A DNA stretch of 38,881 nt from DASPKW01 sp038244055 (GCA_038244055.1 JBBRTW010000008.1:1-38881), one strand, 5' to 3'; positions 1 to 9,250 are shown, counted from the first letter of the stretch. Numbers and translations: made by a program. The notes: a model not told the origin generated them from the letters alone.

Positions 1-2
1 CC

Positions 3-1133
3 CTCAAAAAGGCCGGCGTCGATGTCGTGGGCTTCGGCGCCGGCGAGCCCGATTTCGACACCCCCGCCTTCATCAAGGATGCCGCCAAGGCCGCCCTCGA
101 CAAGGGCCAGACCAAGTACACCCCCACGCCCTGTTTCCCCGAGCTCCGCGCGGCCATCGCCGACAAATTCAAGAAGGAAAACGGCCTGCCCTACGAGGCC
201 GCCAACATCACCACCGGCGCGGGCGGCAAGCACTGCCTCTACATGGCCTTCATGGCCCTCCTCAACCCCGGCGATGAAGTCCTCATCCCCTCGCCCTACT
301 GGGTCAGCTACCCCGAGCAGGTCAAGCTGGCCGGCGGCGTGAACAAGATCATCCGCGGCGAGGAATCCAACGGCTTCAAGATCACCCCCGCCCAGCTCGA
401 AGCCGCCATCGGACCGAAATCCAAAATCCTCATCCTCAATTCCCCCTCCAACCCGGCCGGCCACGCCTATTCCCCCGCCGAGCTCAAAGCGCTCGCCGAT
501 GTCGTCGCCAAGCATCCCAACCTCATCGTCTTCAGCGATGAGATCTACGAAAAGCTCGTCTACGACGGCCTGAAGTTCGTCTCCTTCGCCACGCTCCATC
601 CGGGCCTCATCGACCAGACCCTCACCTTCAACTGCCACTCCAAGAGCTTCGCCATGACCGGCTGGCGCGTGGGCTACATCGGCGGCCCCAAGCCGGTGAT
701 CGACGCCATCAACAAGCTCCAGTCCCAGATCAACAGCCACATCACCAGCTTCACGCAGTCGGCCGCTACCATCGCCCTCACCGACCCCCGCGGCGCTGAG
801 AGCGTCGAATCCATGCGCCAGCAGTTTGAAAAGCGCGGCCGCCACATGTGGGAGCGCCTCGCCGCCCTCCCCAAAGTCACCTGCGTCCGCCCCCAGGGCG
901 CGTTCTACTGCTTCCCTAATGTCAGCGCCTACTTCGGCAAAAAAGCCGGCGGCGTCGAGATCACCGATGCGGTGAGCTTCTCGGCCGCGCTGCTGGAGCA
1001 GAATCACGTCGCGGTCGTACCTGGAAATGACAGCGGCTTCGAAACCCATGTCCGTCTGAGCTTCGCGACGAGCATGGAGCAAATCGACAAGGGGATCGAT
1101 CGCATTCGGGAATTCCTGGCGAAGATTTCTTAA
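3..1133 (+). CDS. aspC: aspartate aminotransferase (class I, PLP), 5' end outside window
   Basis: This is a fold-type I PLP aminotransferase that interconverts aspartate/2-oxoglutarate and oxaloacetate/glutamate in the cytoplasm. The reading frame is open from base 3 with no start in the window; 376 residues are visible and about 25 N-terminal residues should lie upstream. Family motifs seen: GFGAGEPDFDTP near the start, KYTPTPCFPELR, NSPSNPAG (substrate-carboxylate region), FSDEIYEKLVYDG (the Asp that holds the PLP ring nitrogen) and SKSFAMTGWRVGY, whose Lys forms the Schiff base. The C-terminal VRLSFATS carries the expected carboxylate-binding Arg. The overall pattern fits the Ib aspartate aminotransferase group; a related aromatic or prephenate aminotransferase activity cannot be excluded. 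Its TAA stop overlaps the stop codon of the convergent gene. Confidence 0.88.
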   Translation, partial: LKKAGVDVVGFGAGEPDFDTPAFIKDAAKAALDKGQTKYTPTPCFPELRAAIADKFKKENGLPYEAANITTGAGGKHCLYMAFMALLNPGDEVLIPSPYWVSYPEQVKLAGGVNKIIRGEESNGFKITPAQLEAAIGPKSKILILNSPSNPAGHAYSPAELKALADVVAKHPNLIVFSDEIYEKLVYDGLKFVSFATLHPGLIDQTLTFNCHSKSFAMTGWRVGYIGGPKPVIDAINKLQSQINSHITSFTQSAATIALTDPRGAESVESMRQQFEKRGRHMWERLAALPKVTCVRPQGAFYCFPNVSAYFGKKAGGVEITDAVSFSAALLEQNHVAVVPGNDSGFETHVRLSFATSMEQIDKGIDRIREFLAKIS

Positions 1134-3412
1134 GGCTTTTTCTCTTTAACCTGCTCCATGATCCCCTTGGCATTCAACCACGAATGCCCGATCGCCGGAT
1201 AGGTTTTGGGATTCACCAGGACAGGCGGCAGCTTCATGCCGGCAAGGCGGGAGGATGACTTGCTCTGTTCATCGGCGATGGCCTGCCCGACGGATTGATC
1301 CGCGCTATGGTTGACGACCATTCCGGCTGAAGCGACGCTCTGGGTGCTCCAGATTTCCTCGCCGTTGAGCGTGACCTGTAACTGCTGGATTTTGTCCGTC
1401 ACCGTCACATTCTCAACGCGGCCGCCGCCGCCGAAACCGATGTTGCGATACTGCATCTCCCGCGACTCACCGGCCTTGGTGATGGCCGCGATATGCAGCG
1501 GCGAATCGGGCACGATTTCCATTCCCAGCGCCCGCACCTGCTCCTCGAGCGATTTCTGAATCTGCTGGCGGATCGGCTCGGGGGCATCGGCGTTCATGTC
1601 GATGGTCACTTTCGCGCCGGGCTTGAAGACCAGCAGATCTTCGGGCTTGACCTGCACATCCTTGACCTGCGGGGCGGTATTGAGCGCCACGGATGTGAAC
1701 TTTTCCTCCATTCCCGACTGCACGAAAAAGACGCGCCCGCCGAAAACGTTGGCATGCGAGCCGAGATGATAACCCCAGACCACCAGCCGCTTGGAAAGGT
1801 CCGCCAGGTAGGCATGTCCGATCAGAAGGTGACCCTGATCCAGCCAGTCGATTTCGGGCATTCTTCCGTAGAGATCGGGCACTGGAAACGCCTTGATGAT
1901 GCGCCCGCTGGTCAGGTGGATGACGGAAACGCTGTTTCCCGAAATCACCGCCAGGAGCATGCCATCGGACTTATAGGATGCCCCGGCCGTCCAGTTGATG
2001 CTCGCGCCGGAAACAGTGCCGGCGATCTGCCCGGTCGCGGTTTCGATCAGGCGGATCGATCCGCCATCTTCCACCGCGAAATACTTCAGGCCGGGGCTGA
2101 GCTTGGGCGTCAGAAATCGTCCCGCCGTCAGGCGATAGACGGCCTTGGGAGCGCCGGTCGCGCCCTCGGCGGGCAGTTCCCAGTAGATGATCTGGCCCTG
2201 GTCGCTTTGAGTGAGCAGATGCTGATTGTCGGTGAACAGGGCGCTGAGGAGGATGGTGCTCGGATCGTAAGGCCGCCAATGCAGGCCGGGGGCGGCCTTC
2301 TGGGGGCTGAGTTGGAGGAATTGCAGTGAGCTGTTGCTGATATCATTCCAGGGGGAATTGCGTTTGCCCTCGGTGACGCGAACGCGGGCGAGGCCGAGTT
2401 TGCCGTTGGGGCTGAGGGCGATCAGATCGCGATTGGGTTCGAGGGTGATAGTTTCCAGAAGCGAGCCCGAGTTGAGATTGATGCGCTGATATCGCGTCTG
2501 CTCGGTGTCGCTCAGGGCACCGGGCGTGAAATAGACGAGCAGCGCCTGCGAGGTGTGCAGATCGCTGTAGAGGATGCGGTGGAGCCGCTCGAAGGAATGC
2601 GAAGTTCTGGCCCCGCGAGTGCTCTGCAGCGGCAGCGAACGTTCCGCGAAAGAAGCCACCTGCTGGCCGGCCGGGTCGGCCTTGACGGACCAGTCGGCGG
2701 CCGGTGCCGGCGGTTCCTTGACGGCGCTGAGATCGCCCTCAATTGCGGGGGGAGCGGGGGGCACATCGGGCACGGTCGCCACGGGCTTGGAATCCGCGGG
2801 GGGCGTCGTGCGGACATTGGGATCGATGGCATGGGGACGCCCGGGGGTGCGCGTGCCGGAACCCGCCCCCGCAACAGCGCCTGCGCCGGGAGGATTGCCA
2901 TCCACAAAATCGGCCGGTCGGATGCGCTCCTGCGTGACCCACGCGTTGAAATTGTCGGGCCAGCCATCGAATTTGATGAAGAACTTGTCGCCGTCGCGCT
3001 GGACGATGGTCGACTTCATCCAGCGGAACTTGTCGTGGCCCTGGATTTCCGAGCCCTCCTTGAGCCCTTCGAGAAACTTGGGATCGTTCCTGAACGCGGG
3101 GCGGATTTCGTTGAGCTTGACCCACCCGGTCATCCCGTCATCGTATTTAACGTAAAATCGCGTGGGCTCCTTCTTTTCGATGGTTGCACCGTACCATTTC
3201 ATTCCGGCCCATTTCGCTTCGACCTTGTCGCCCACGCCCAGGGGTTTTGGCGGCAGCGGCCTGGCCGGCGCGGGGGCGGTTGTCGGAGCCGTGGCGGCCG
3301 GCGCGGTGGCAGGTTTAGCGGGCAGGGGCGCGTCCGCGGCAAATACACACAGGGACACCGCAAGCGCGCCCGACAGAATCATTGCCATCTGGAAGAAACG
3401 ATTGAATCGCAT
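1130..3412 (-). CDS. secreted protein with two Tudor/Agenet-like modules and a propeller-like domain
   Basis: The product has 760 residues. The ATG at 3412 is chosen because it is preceded by GGGGAG at a good distance and opens a classical signal peptide (MRFNRFFQMAMILSGALAV, then AADA). A Pro/Ala-rich linker follows. Then come two similar SH3-like repeats of about 50 residues: VGDKVEAKWAGMKWYGATI with VKYDDG, and GSEIQGHDKFRWMKSTIV with IKFDGWPDN. Each ends in an (R)IRPA/EIRPA motif, which resembles Tudor/Agenet folds. After a second Pro-rich linker, roughly residues 230-590 look like a beta-propeller, with repeated strands such as RDLIALSPNGKLGLARV. The C-terminal 150 residues contain NVTVTDKIQQLQVTLNGEEIW and match nothing I know. 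The function is unknown; a cell-surface or periplasmic scaffold role is only a guess. Confidence 0.75.
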   Translation of the reverse strand: MRFNRFFQMAMILSGALAVSLCVFAADAPLPAKPATAPAATAPTTAPAPARPLPPKPLGVGDKVEAKWAGMKWYGATIEKKEPTRFYVKYDDGMTGWVKLNEIRPAFRNDPKFLEGLKEGSEIQGHDKFRWMKSTIVQRDGDKFFIKFDGWPDNFNAWVTQERIRPADFVDGNPPGAGAVAGAGSGTRTPGRPHAIDPNVRTTPPADSKPVATVPDVPPAPPAIEGDLSAVKEPPAPAADWSVKADPAGQQVASFAERSLPLQSTRGARTSHSFERLHRILYSDLHTSQALLVYFTPGALSDTEQTRYQRINLNSGSLLETITLEPNRDLIALSPNGKLGLARVRVTEGKRNSPWNDISNSSLQFLQLSPQKAAPGLHWRPYDPSTILLSALFTDNQHLLTQSDQGQIIYWELPAEGATGAPKAVYRLTAGRFLTPKLSPGLKYFAVEDGGSIRLIETATGQIAGTVSGASINWTAGASYKSDGMLLAVISGNSVSVIHLTSGRIIKAFPVPDLYGRMPEIDWLDQGHLLIGHAYLADLSKRLVVWGYHLGSHANVFGGRVFFVQSGMEEKFTSVALNTAPQVKDVQVKPEDLLVFKPGAKVTIDMNADAPEPIRQQIQKSLEEQVRALGMEIVPDSPLHIAAITKAGESREMQYRNIGFGGGGRVENVTVTDKIQQLQVTLNGEEIWSTQSVASAGMVVNHSADQSVGQAIADEQSKSSSRLAGMKLPPVLVNPKTYPAIGHSWLNAKGIMEQVKEKKP

Positions 3413-3531
3413 GGCGACTCCCCAGAACCAGGCCAAAGAAGTGAAACCCTACGCCCATCGTAGGATGTGCGAGGGTTACTCTATCAGTGCCGGCCGGATC
3501 GCTCAAGAATCTTTTCAGCAATTCATCGAAA

Positions 3532-3561
3532 CAAAAAAAGCGCCCCCCACGCGGGGGGCGC
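3532..3561 (-). terminator. Rho-independent terminator of the 3615-3887 gene
   Basis: A perfect 9-bp G/C stem (3540-3548 with 3553-3561, 4-nt loop) is followed, reading the minus strand, by a run of seven T (3539-3533). It lies about 50 nt after the stop codon of the small minus-strand gene, so it should end that transcript and insulate the signal-peptide gene downstream. Confidence 0.85.
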
Positions 3562-3614
3562 CCAAGGAAGAGAGAGTTTTGTTAAATGGACTTCGATCTC
3601 CGAATCTCGCACGC

Positions 3615-3887
3615 TCACACCGCGATCGCCTGACCGGCCACCTCGCGATAGCTGCCGCTCCACGACTGCTCCATATCCAGCTCCATCGAGCGCCTCTGCT
3701 CGAACCACTGCTTGAGGATCTGCGCGATCACCCACGACCGCGGCATCAGCATCTGATCCGCCACCCGATCGACCTCATCCACAACCGTCCGATCCGCCTG
3801 CCCGAACACCGTCACACCCTCAGGTGCGTGCTGACCCGACTGGGCCGACTGAATCTCCGAAAGTTCCGCATTAAAACGACTGACCAT
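3615..3887 (-). CDS. small ribbon-helix-helix-like protein
   Basis: The product has 90 residues. The ATG at 3887 has a perfect AGGAGG Shine-Dalgarno 10 nt upstream, so the longer open frame to 4070 is not used. Residues 28-62 (TVFGQADRTVVDEVDRVADQ, then MLMPRSWVIAQILKQWFEQR) have the shape of a CopG/MetJ ribbon-helix-helix: a short basic strand, a helix ending in a turn with PRS, and a second amphipathic helix. This suggests a small DNA-binding regulator, possibly an antitoxin-like protein, but no toxin gene is adjacent. The gene is monocistronic, with a strong terminator downstream and a REPIN-like repeat just upstream. The family assignment rests on pattern only. Confidence 0.6.
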   Translation of the reverse strand: MVSRFNAELSEIQSAQSGQHAPEGVTVFGQADRTVVDEVDRVADQMLMPRSWVIAQILKQWFEQRRSMELDMEQSWSGSYREVAGQAIAV

Positions 3888-4018
3888 GTGTTTGTTTCCT
3901 CCTGGCGACACCATTGAAATCCAATATGAATGAGCCGGAGGCAAATGGAATCTTTCGACACTGCCGGGAATGAAATTATCGGACTTTACATGGTGACATA
4001 CCGATCTGGTGCCATGCC

Positions 4019-4206
4019 TACCCGGTGCCATGCTTAGACCCGCCGGTGATTGTGCTCTTTCGCCGAGCAACGAAATCGGCGGGGATAAGCATGCCGAATA
4101 TCGTGAACTCTACTATCGCGCGTGCCGCCACATGCTTATCCCCGCCGACGACGTCAAAAGCGCGAATTACATCCATTTGCGGCGGGTCTAAGCATGGCAC
4201 CAGGTA
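4019..4206. repeat. REPIN-like element: four alternating copies of a 17-bp word
   Basis: The word CATGCTTAGACCCGCCG, or its variant CATGCTTATCCCCGCCG, occurs four times in alternating orientation: plus at 4029-4045, minus at 4077-4093, plus at 4131-4147 and minus at 4180-4196. The outer pair extends to a perfect 22-bp inverted repeat (4024-4045 with 4180-4201), and to 26 of 27 positions over 4019-4045/4180-4206. The inner pair is a perfect 17-bp inverted repeat. A further partial copy, GGTGCCATGC, lies at 4009-4018. The element fills most of the 390-nt gap between 3888 and 4277. Paired palindromic REPs like this are usually mobilised in trans by a RAYT (Y1-type) transposase; no transposase is present in the window. 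Confidence 0.85.
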
Positions 4207-4277
4207 ACAGCGCATCAGAAGTGCCGCAGACGTCAAACGCGCTTTGGTCTACAATAGGACAACCAAGGATTTCCAGA

Positions 4278-5696
4278 ATGACCCCATCTCCGCGCTTCTC
4301 TCATCGAATCTTTCTCACCCTGTTGCTGCTCGCGGCCGTCCTCACCATCCCCACCCGCGCCGCCGACCCCTCCACTCCCGCCCGCATCGATAGTCCACCC
4401 CCGGCCCCCATCCTCGGCGACTTCGATTCCGAAATCCGCCGTCCCGATGGCCACATCGATATCGACGCCAACCTCCGCGCCCTCAAGCAACTCGGCGCTA
4501 ACACCTACTTCTATCTCATCTGGCATTCCGAGTATGACTGGGACGATCTCCCCGCCTTCGCCGCCGCGGCCGCCAAAGAGCACATCGATGTCTGGGTCTA
4601 CCTCATCCCCTGGTCCGAAACCCCGCTCGTCAAAAAAACCTGGGGCTACTCCGAACCCTTCCGCACCGATTACATCCGCTGGGCCTCCGAAATCGCCAAA
4701 CTCTCGCTCGCCCACAAAAACATCGTCGGCTACATAATCGATGATTTCTTCGTCAACGTCATGCCCGACCGCTTCACCGTCCCCTACGTCCGCAAGATGA
4801 CCAGCGCCGCCCGCGCCATCAACCCCGACATCAAATTCTACGCCCTCTGCTATTTCCCCCAGGCCTGGAAAACTTTCGTCGATCAGTTTGCCGGCCTGGT
4901 CGATGGCGTCGTCGCGGCCTATCCCAAATCCCGCCTCCAGGTCGGCAACGCCCTGGCCTACCTCAACGATGAAGCCCACGGCGCTACCACCACCATCGAG
5001 TTCCCCCGCCGCACTCCCTCCCAGGCCGGCGATCGCGGCTCCATCTTCGCCGATCTCCGCGTGATCGATCCCGCCGCCTCCACCGTCTCCTTCTACTGGG
5101 ATAACGACAATCGCACCGAGGAAAAAGGCTACCACATGGCCTTCGTCCGCATCAACGGCGCAACCGTCTGGCAGACCGATACCGCCGGCGACAGCGAAGA
5201 CCACGTCATCGAGATCAGCCTCGCCAGATACGCCCGCAAGGACCCGCGCGTCCGCGTCGAGATCGGCGTCGTCGATGTCAAAGCCGTCGGCCACTACCCC
5301 CTCCACGTCAAGTTCGACGACATCCGCGTCACCGGCTGCGACACCCCCAGCGAGATGGCCTCCGAGCGCCTCTGGTCCAAAAAAGTCGCCGGCGCTTTCG
5401 AAGTCGAGCTCCTCCCCGCCTCCACTCAGACCGGCCGATTCAAAATCCCCATGATCATCATGCCCGCCGGCGAAGCCGTCCAACACGAAAAACGCTACCC
5501 CGACCCCGGCACCCCCCGCAACGTCGCCGCCCGCACCCGCATCGGCCTGGACCTGATGCGCGAAGGCCGCGTCCAGGGCGTCGTCACCTACTGCCTCCCC
5601 AAGGAAAAAGACAAGGATATCTTCGACGCCGTCGCCCTCGAATATCGGCGGACGTGGAAAGCGATCGAGACCGAATCGCGCCGCGCCCCAAAATGA
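4278..5696 (+). CDS. secreted TIM-barrel-like protein, function unknown
   Basis: The product has 472 residues. The ATG at 4278 is chosen because it opens a signal peptide (RIFLTLLLLAAVLTIPTRAA); upstream starts would add translated REPIN sequence. Residues 40-230 alternate short strands and helices as in glycoside-hydrolase-type barrels: ANTYFYLIWHSEYDWDD, HIDVWVYLIPWSET, NIVGYIIDDFFVN and IKFYALCYF. The paired acids in YIIDDFF sit where barrel enzymes often carry catalytic residues. Residues about 255-385 look like an inserted beta-sandwich (TVSFYWDNDN, FDDIRVTG), possibly carbohydrate-binding. The barrel resumes with FKIPMIIMPAGEAV and GVVTYCLPKEKD. A polysaccharide-related role is plausible but unproven. 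A CGCCATC/GATGGCG hairpin at 5763-5779 lacks a T-run, so it is weak evidence for a terminator. Confidence 0.75.
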   Translation: MTPSPRFSHRIFLTLLLLAAVLTIPTRAADPSTPARIDSPPPAPILGDFDSEIRRPDGHIDIDANLRALKQLGANTYFYLIWHSEYDWDDLPAFAAAAAKEHIDVWVYLIPWSETPLVKKTWGYSEPFRTDYIRWASEIAKLSLAHKNIVGYIIDDFFVNVMPDRFTVPYVRKMTSAARAINPDIKFYALCYFPQAWKTFVDQFAGLVDGVVAAYPKSRLQVGNALAYLNDEAHGATTTIEFPRRTPSQAGDRGSIFADLRVIDPAASTVSFYWDNDNRTEEKGYHMAFVRINGATVWQTDTAGDSEDHVIEISLARYARKDPRVRVEIGVVDVKAVGHYPLHVKFDDIRVTGCDTPSEMASERLWSKKVAGAFEVELLPASTQTGRFKIPMIIMPAGEAVQHEKRYPDPGTPRNVAARTRIGLDLMREGRVQGVVTYCLPKEKDKDIFDAVALEYRRTWKAIETESRRAPK

Positions 5697-5935
5697 TCGT
5701 GCGCAGCTCCGCGCCTCTCTGCACGAGCCGGGACAGAGCGCCTGGAGCGACAGCGACCCCAGCGCCATCCCCGATGGCGTTGATTGCGAACATCGCCACT
5801 GAATCTCGCGCGATGATTCAGTCGTGTCGACCGTCGGGGTCCATCGCTGCTTTCGATCCGCCCTCAGACCAAGGCAAGATGCTTCGCTGCGCTCGGCATG
5901 ACCCTCTATGGCGCGGCCGCCCTGGTGGAATGCCC

Positions 5936-8900
5936 TCAAACCTCCACCACCGCATCGATCCCGATAAACACCAGCTTCGCCCCCACCGCTCCTTCCGCCA
6001 TCCCCAGCATCTGCCCGATCGCCTTGCGATAGGCCGCGATTTGCGGCTCGTAATAGCGCCGCTTTTCCGCAAGGCTTTTCATATCCACGCTGTCGCTCTT
6101 GTAGTCGATCACCTCGGCCGCGATCACCTTGCCGCCCGCGCGCACGACCACCACCCGATCGATCTGCCCGCGCACGATCGCCCCGCCCGGCAGATCGGGC
6201 ACATCCATCGGCACCGCGAACGGTCTCTCCCGCCAGACCTCCACCACCGCGCCGGCCGGGGCGCTCTTCAGATAATCTGCTTCGCGCAACAACTTCCCAA
6301 CGTTCGTCCCCGCGCAGGAGGATCGGAACTGCTTGATCATCCCCGCCAGTTGCCCCGGTGAAATCTCGATGTCTTCGAGCTCCCCGGCCGCCTGGCGCAA
6401 CTGCGCATCGGTGGGCAAGGGCTCATCGATCCAGCGAATCATCTCGAACCACCGGTGCATCACCGTGCCCCATTCCATGCCGCGCGCTTCACCGAGCGTC
6501 AGCAGACGATCGAGGTTGATGCTGCCGGCACCTTCGAGCGCGGAAGGCGCGATCACCGGCCGAACCCGCGACCCGCCCATCGGCGCCCTCACCTTGATCT
6601 CGATCGGCGGCAGGGCCGCCTCGGCCGCGGCCGACGATTTGCCGCCCGCGCTTGTCGCAGCGCTCGCCCCCAATTCAACGCCTCCGCCCGATTCATCACC
6701 CGCCCCCGTCGGCATCACGCTCCGCCCATGCCGCCAAAGCTCCTGATCGGCCGGCACCCCATCCGTCCCGAAAAGCGCCGCCCGCAGAACCCCCGCCGCC
6801 GACCTGGGCATCGTCACCTCGCCATCCTTCTTCGGCCCCTGTGGATGCACGATCATCTCCAGCCCCGATTTGGCCCGCGTCACCGCCACATACAGCGCGC
6901 ACAATTCCTCCACCACCTGCCGCGATTTCCATTCCCGCGACATCTTCTCCAGGCGCGGCTCGACCGCGCAGGCCGCGGCGCTGGGCCGGGTGGTGATGAT
7001 GGCCGCCTCGCCCAGCAGCGCTTCCCGCGCGATCAACACCGCCGGCCCGGACGATCCGCCGCCGATGAAATTCTTATCCAGATCGGGCAGGATCACATAA
7101 TCGAATTCCCGCCCCTTCGAAGCGTGAATCGTCATCACGCGAATCTTCGACGCCTCCAGATCCTCCACCCGCGCTGACTTCACCGCCTCGATGAACGCCC
7201 CCAGTCCGCCCCCGTCGTACTCGTATCCATGCGCCATCTCCACCAGGCTCCCCAGCCGCCGGAAATTCCGCGCATCGCAACCGGCCGCGCACCGCGACAT
7301 CCAGCGGTTGATGCTCGCCCCCAGCCCCAAATCGAAAATCTCCGCGCGCAGCTCCATCGTCTTCTTGAGCACCTCGACCGGCTTCATCGACTCGGCCAAT
7401 CCCAGCGCCTTTCCCAGCGGCGCGTTGCCGACGTGAAACACCGCCGCCGTATCCGATGGATGATCGATCAAATGCAGCAGCGACAGCACGGTGCATACCG
7501 CCATGTCATCGGCCAGGGGGCTGCCGCCCTCGCCGCTGGCAAGAATGCCTTGTCGCCGCAGCCGTCCCAGCATCGGGCCGATGAACGCCTTGCGGCGAAC
7601 CAGCACCGCGATCTCCGCATCCGGGTTGGCCGCGTGCAGCGCCGCGACGCGTTCGACGGCCAGACTGCGGGCTTTCTCCTGTCGTTCGGCAGTGTTCTCA
7701 CCCTCCGCGCAGCTCAGAAGCCGCGCGAACCCCGCGAGGTTATCCTTCTCCGGCACCGACTGATGTTTCTCAAACCACTCCGACCAGATATCCGTCACCC
7801 CAGTCAGGTACGCATGCTCATCTTTCGTGGCCGTCAGCGCTGCGTTGTCCGCCAGCGCCTGAAAAATCTCATTGACCGTGTCGATGATCACCGGCGCTGA
7901 ACGCCGGCTGGCGACCAGACTCTCCTGCTTGATCTGCGGCCAATCCTTGCTCAGCACCCCCAGCAACCTCGGCTCGGCGTTGCGCCACCCGTACAAGGTC
8001 TGCTTCACATCCCCCACGCAGAAAAACGACCGCTCCGCCCCGCCCGCCCCCTCGCCCGACATGATTTCCTCCACCAGCGGCTTGATCAGCTTCCATTGCG
8101 GAATGCTCGTGTCCTGGAACTCATCGAGGAGAATATGATCGATCTGTCCATCGAGCCGGTAATAGAAATCGGCCAGGTCCTCCGACACATCCGCATCCAG
8201 CAGCATCATGGTGAAATCGTCGAACCGATACGCCGCCTGCCGCGCCTTGATCTTCGCGTAGAGGCCGACGTACTGGCCCAATAGCGCGCACGTCGAGCGA
8301 TTGCGATCCCGCAGCTTCGCGAGGATCGCCGCGCCGGCGTGGAATTTGAGCGGATCGAGACAACCAATCATCTCAGCGCAGAATTCAGTTTTGTAATAGC
8401 TTGGCGGATCGACCGACAGCGCCGCCAACAGGCCCGATGTCAGCATGGCCTCCCACTGCCCATCGCCCAGCCCTTCAATCAGCTTCGCCAGCGCTTTTTC
8501 CCAGTTCGCGTTGGGCTTGCCCGCCTTGGTTTGCGGCATCAACGGCTTGAACTTCGCCGCCAGCGACTTCAGGCACTCCGCCAGCGCCTCTTTCTCCAGC
8601 AGATGCCCCTCAACCGGCGCGATCACTTCCCAAGCCTCGCCCGGCCCGGCCGAGAATGCCTCCTGCGCGCTGCGCAACCGCTCGACCACCTTCTCGCGAA
8701 TCTGCACCGGATACCGGTTGTGATGCAGCGCCACGATCAGGTCCACCATCGCCTTGAACTCATTCGCATCGCCCGACTTCGCCTCCAGCATCTCATCCAC
8801 CGCTTCGAGCGATGCGTTGTAATCCCCCGAGTCATCCAGGATGCTCCAGCGATCCGGCAGGCCCAGTTCCGTCGAAAACGCCTGCGCCGAGCGCACCAGA

Positions 8901-9250
8901 AATGAATCGAGCGTGCCGATCCGCAGCCGGTTCAGCCGCGCCACCAGCGCCTGCAACATCATCTCGCACTGCTCGGCCGACAGCCCCTTCAAATTCAATG
9001 CCGCGCAAAGTTCGCACCGCTCTTTCTCATCGATCGATGCCCCGGCGATTCGCTTCAGAATCCGGTCGATGATCTCCCCCGCCGCAGCGCGGGTGAACGT
9101 CGCCGCCAGCGTCCGCTCCACCACATCCGGCTGCCGCTCGCGCCCCTCGGCGATCAGCGCTTCGTGCAGAATGCCCAGGAAATGATGCACCAGGCGATAG
9201 GTCTTCCCCGACCCGGCCGATGCGGAAATCAGAACGTGCGGGTCGATCAT
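5936..9250 (-). CDS. addA: AddA-like UvrD-family helicase/nuclease
   Basis: The product has 1104 residues. It would be the helicase-nuclease subunit that unwinds and trims double-strand breaks for RecA loading. Motifs seen in order: Walker A ASAGSGKT (10-17), Walker B LLDEFQDT (about 375), motif III GDVKQTLYGWRN (about 413), motif V VMTIHASKGREFDYV (about 708) and motif VI LYVAVTRAKS (about 790). The C-terminal PD-(D/E)XK nuclease has GTVMHRW, GQIDRVV, AEVIDYKSD (about 1046) and QIAAYRKAIG. Both activities look intact. The start overlaps the addB stop as ATGA, which implies translational coupling. The gene is last in the yhaO-yhaN-addB-addA operon, and 240 nt without a gene follow. A distant RecB-type assignment is the main alternative. 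Confidence 0.88.
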   Translation of the reverse strand: MIDPHVLISASAGSGKTYRLVHHFLGILHEALIAEGRERQPDVVERTLAATFTRAAAGEIIDRILKRIAGASIDEKERCELCAALNLKGLSAEQCEMMLQALVARLNRLRIGTLDSFLVRSAQAFSTELGLPDRWSILDDSGDYNASLEAVDEMLEAKSGDANEFKAMVDLIVALHHNRYPVQIREKVVERLRSAQEAFSAGPGEAWEVIAPVEGHLLEKEALAECLKSLAAKFKPLMPQTKAGKPNANWEKALAKLIEGLGDGQWEAMLTSGLLAALSVDPPSYYKTEFCAEMIGCLDPLKFHAGAAILAKLRDRNRSTCALLGQYVGLYAKIKARQAAYRFDDFTMMLLDADVSEDLADFYYRLDGQIDHILLDEFQDTSIPQWKLIKPLVEEIMSGEGAGGAERSFFCVGDVKQTLYGWRNAEPRLLGVLSKDWPQIKQESLVASRRSAPVIIDTVNEIFQALADNAALTATKDEHAYLTGVTDIWSEWFEKHQSVPEKDNLAGFARLLSCAEGENTAERQEKARSLAVERVAALHAANPDAEIAVLVRRKAFIGPMLGRLRRQGILASGEGGSPLADDMAVCTVLSLLHLIDHPSDTAAVFHVGNAPLGKALGLAESMKPVEVLKKTMELRAEIFDLGLGASINRWMSRCAAGCDARNFRRLGSLVEMAHGYEYDGGGLGAFIEAVKSARVEDLEASKIRVMTIHASKGREFDYVILPDLDKNFIGGGSSGPAVLIAREALLGEAAIITTRPSAAACAVEPRLEKMSREWKSRQVVEELCALYVAVTRAKSGLEMIVHPQGPKKDGEVTMPRSAAGVLRAALFGTDGVPADQELWRHGRSVMPTGAGDESGGGVELGASAATSAGGKSSAAAEAALPPIEIKVRAPMGGSRVRPVIAPSALEGAGSINLDRLLTLGEARGMEWGTVMHRWFEMIRWIDEPLPTDAQLRQAAGELEDIEISPGQLAGMIKQFRSSCAGTNVGKLLREADYLKSAPAGAVVEVWRERPFAVPMDVPDLPGGAIVRGQIDRVVVVRAGGKVIAAEVIDYKSDSVDMKSLAEKRRYYEPQIAAYRKAIGQMLGMAEGAVGAKLVFIGIDAVVEV

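Noticed and set aside
3162..3917. 251-codon plus-strand frame covering the small regulator gene
   Set aside because: It crosses a terminator and two well-supported minus-strand genes and has no domain-like sequence.
5763..5779. CGCCATC/GATGGCG hairpin as a terminator or RNA gene
   Set aside because: Seven base pairs without a T-run in a 240-nt gap; too little to call.
4233..5939. 568-codon open frame antisense to the TIM-barrel-like gene
   Set aside because: Its product is an improbable Gly/Asp/Val-rich sequence produced by the codon bias of the opposite strand; there is no ribosome site or recognisable domain.
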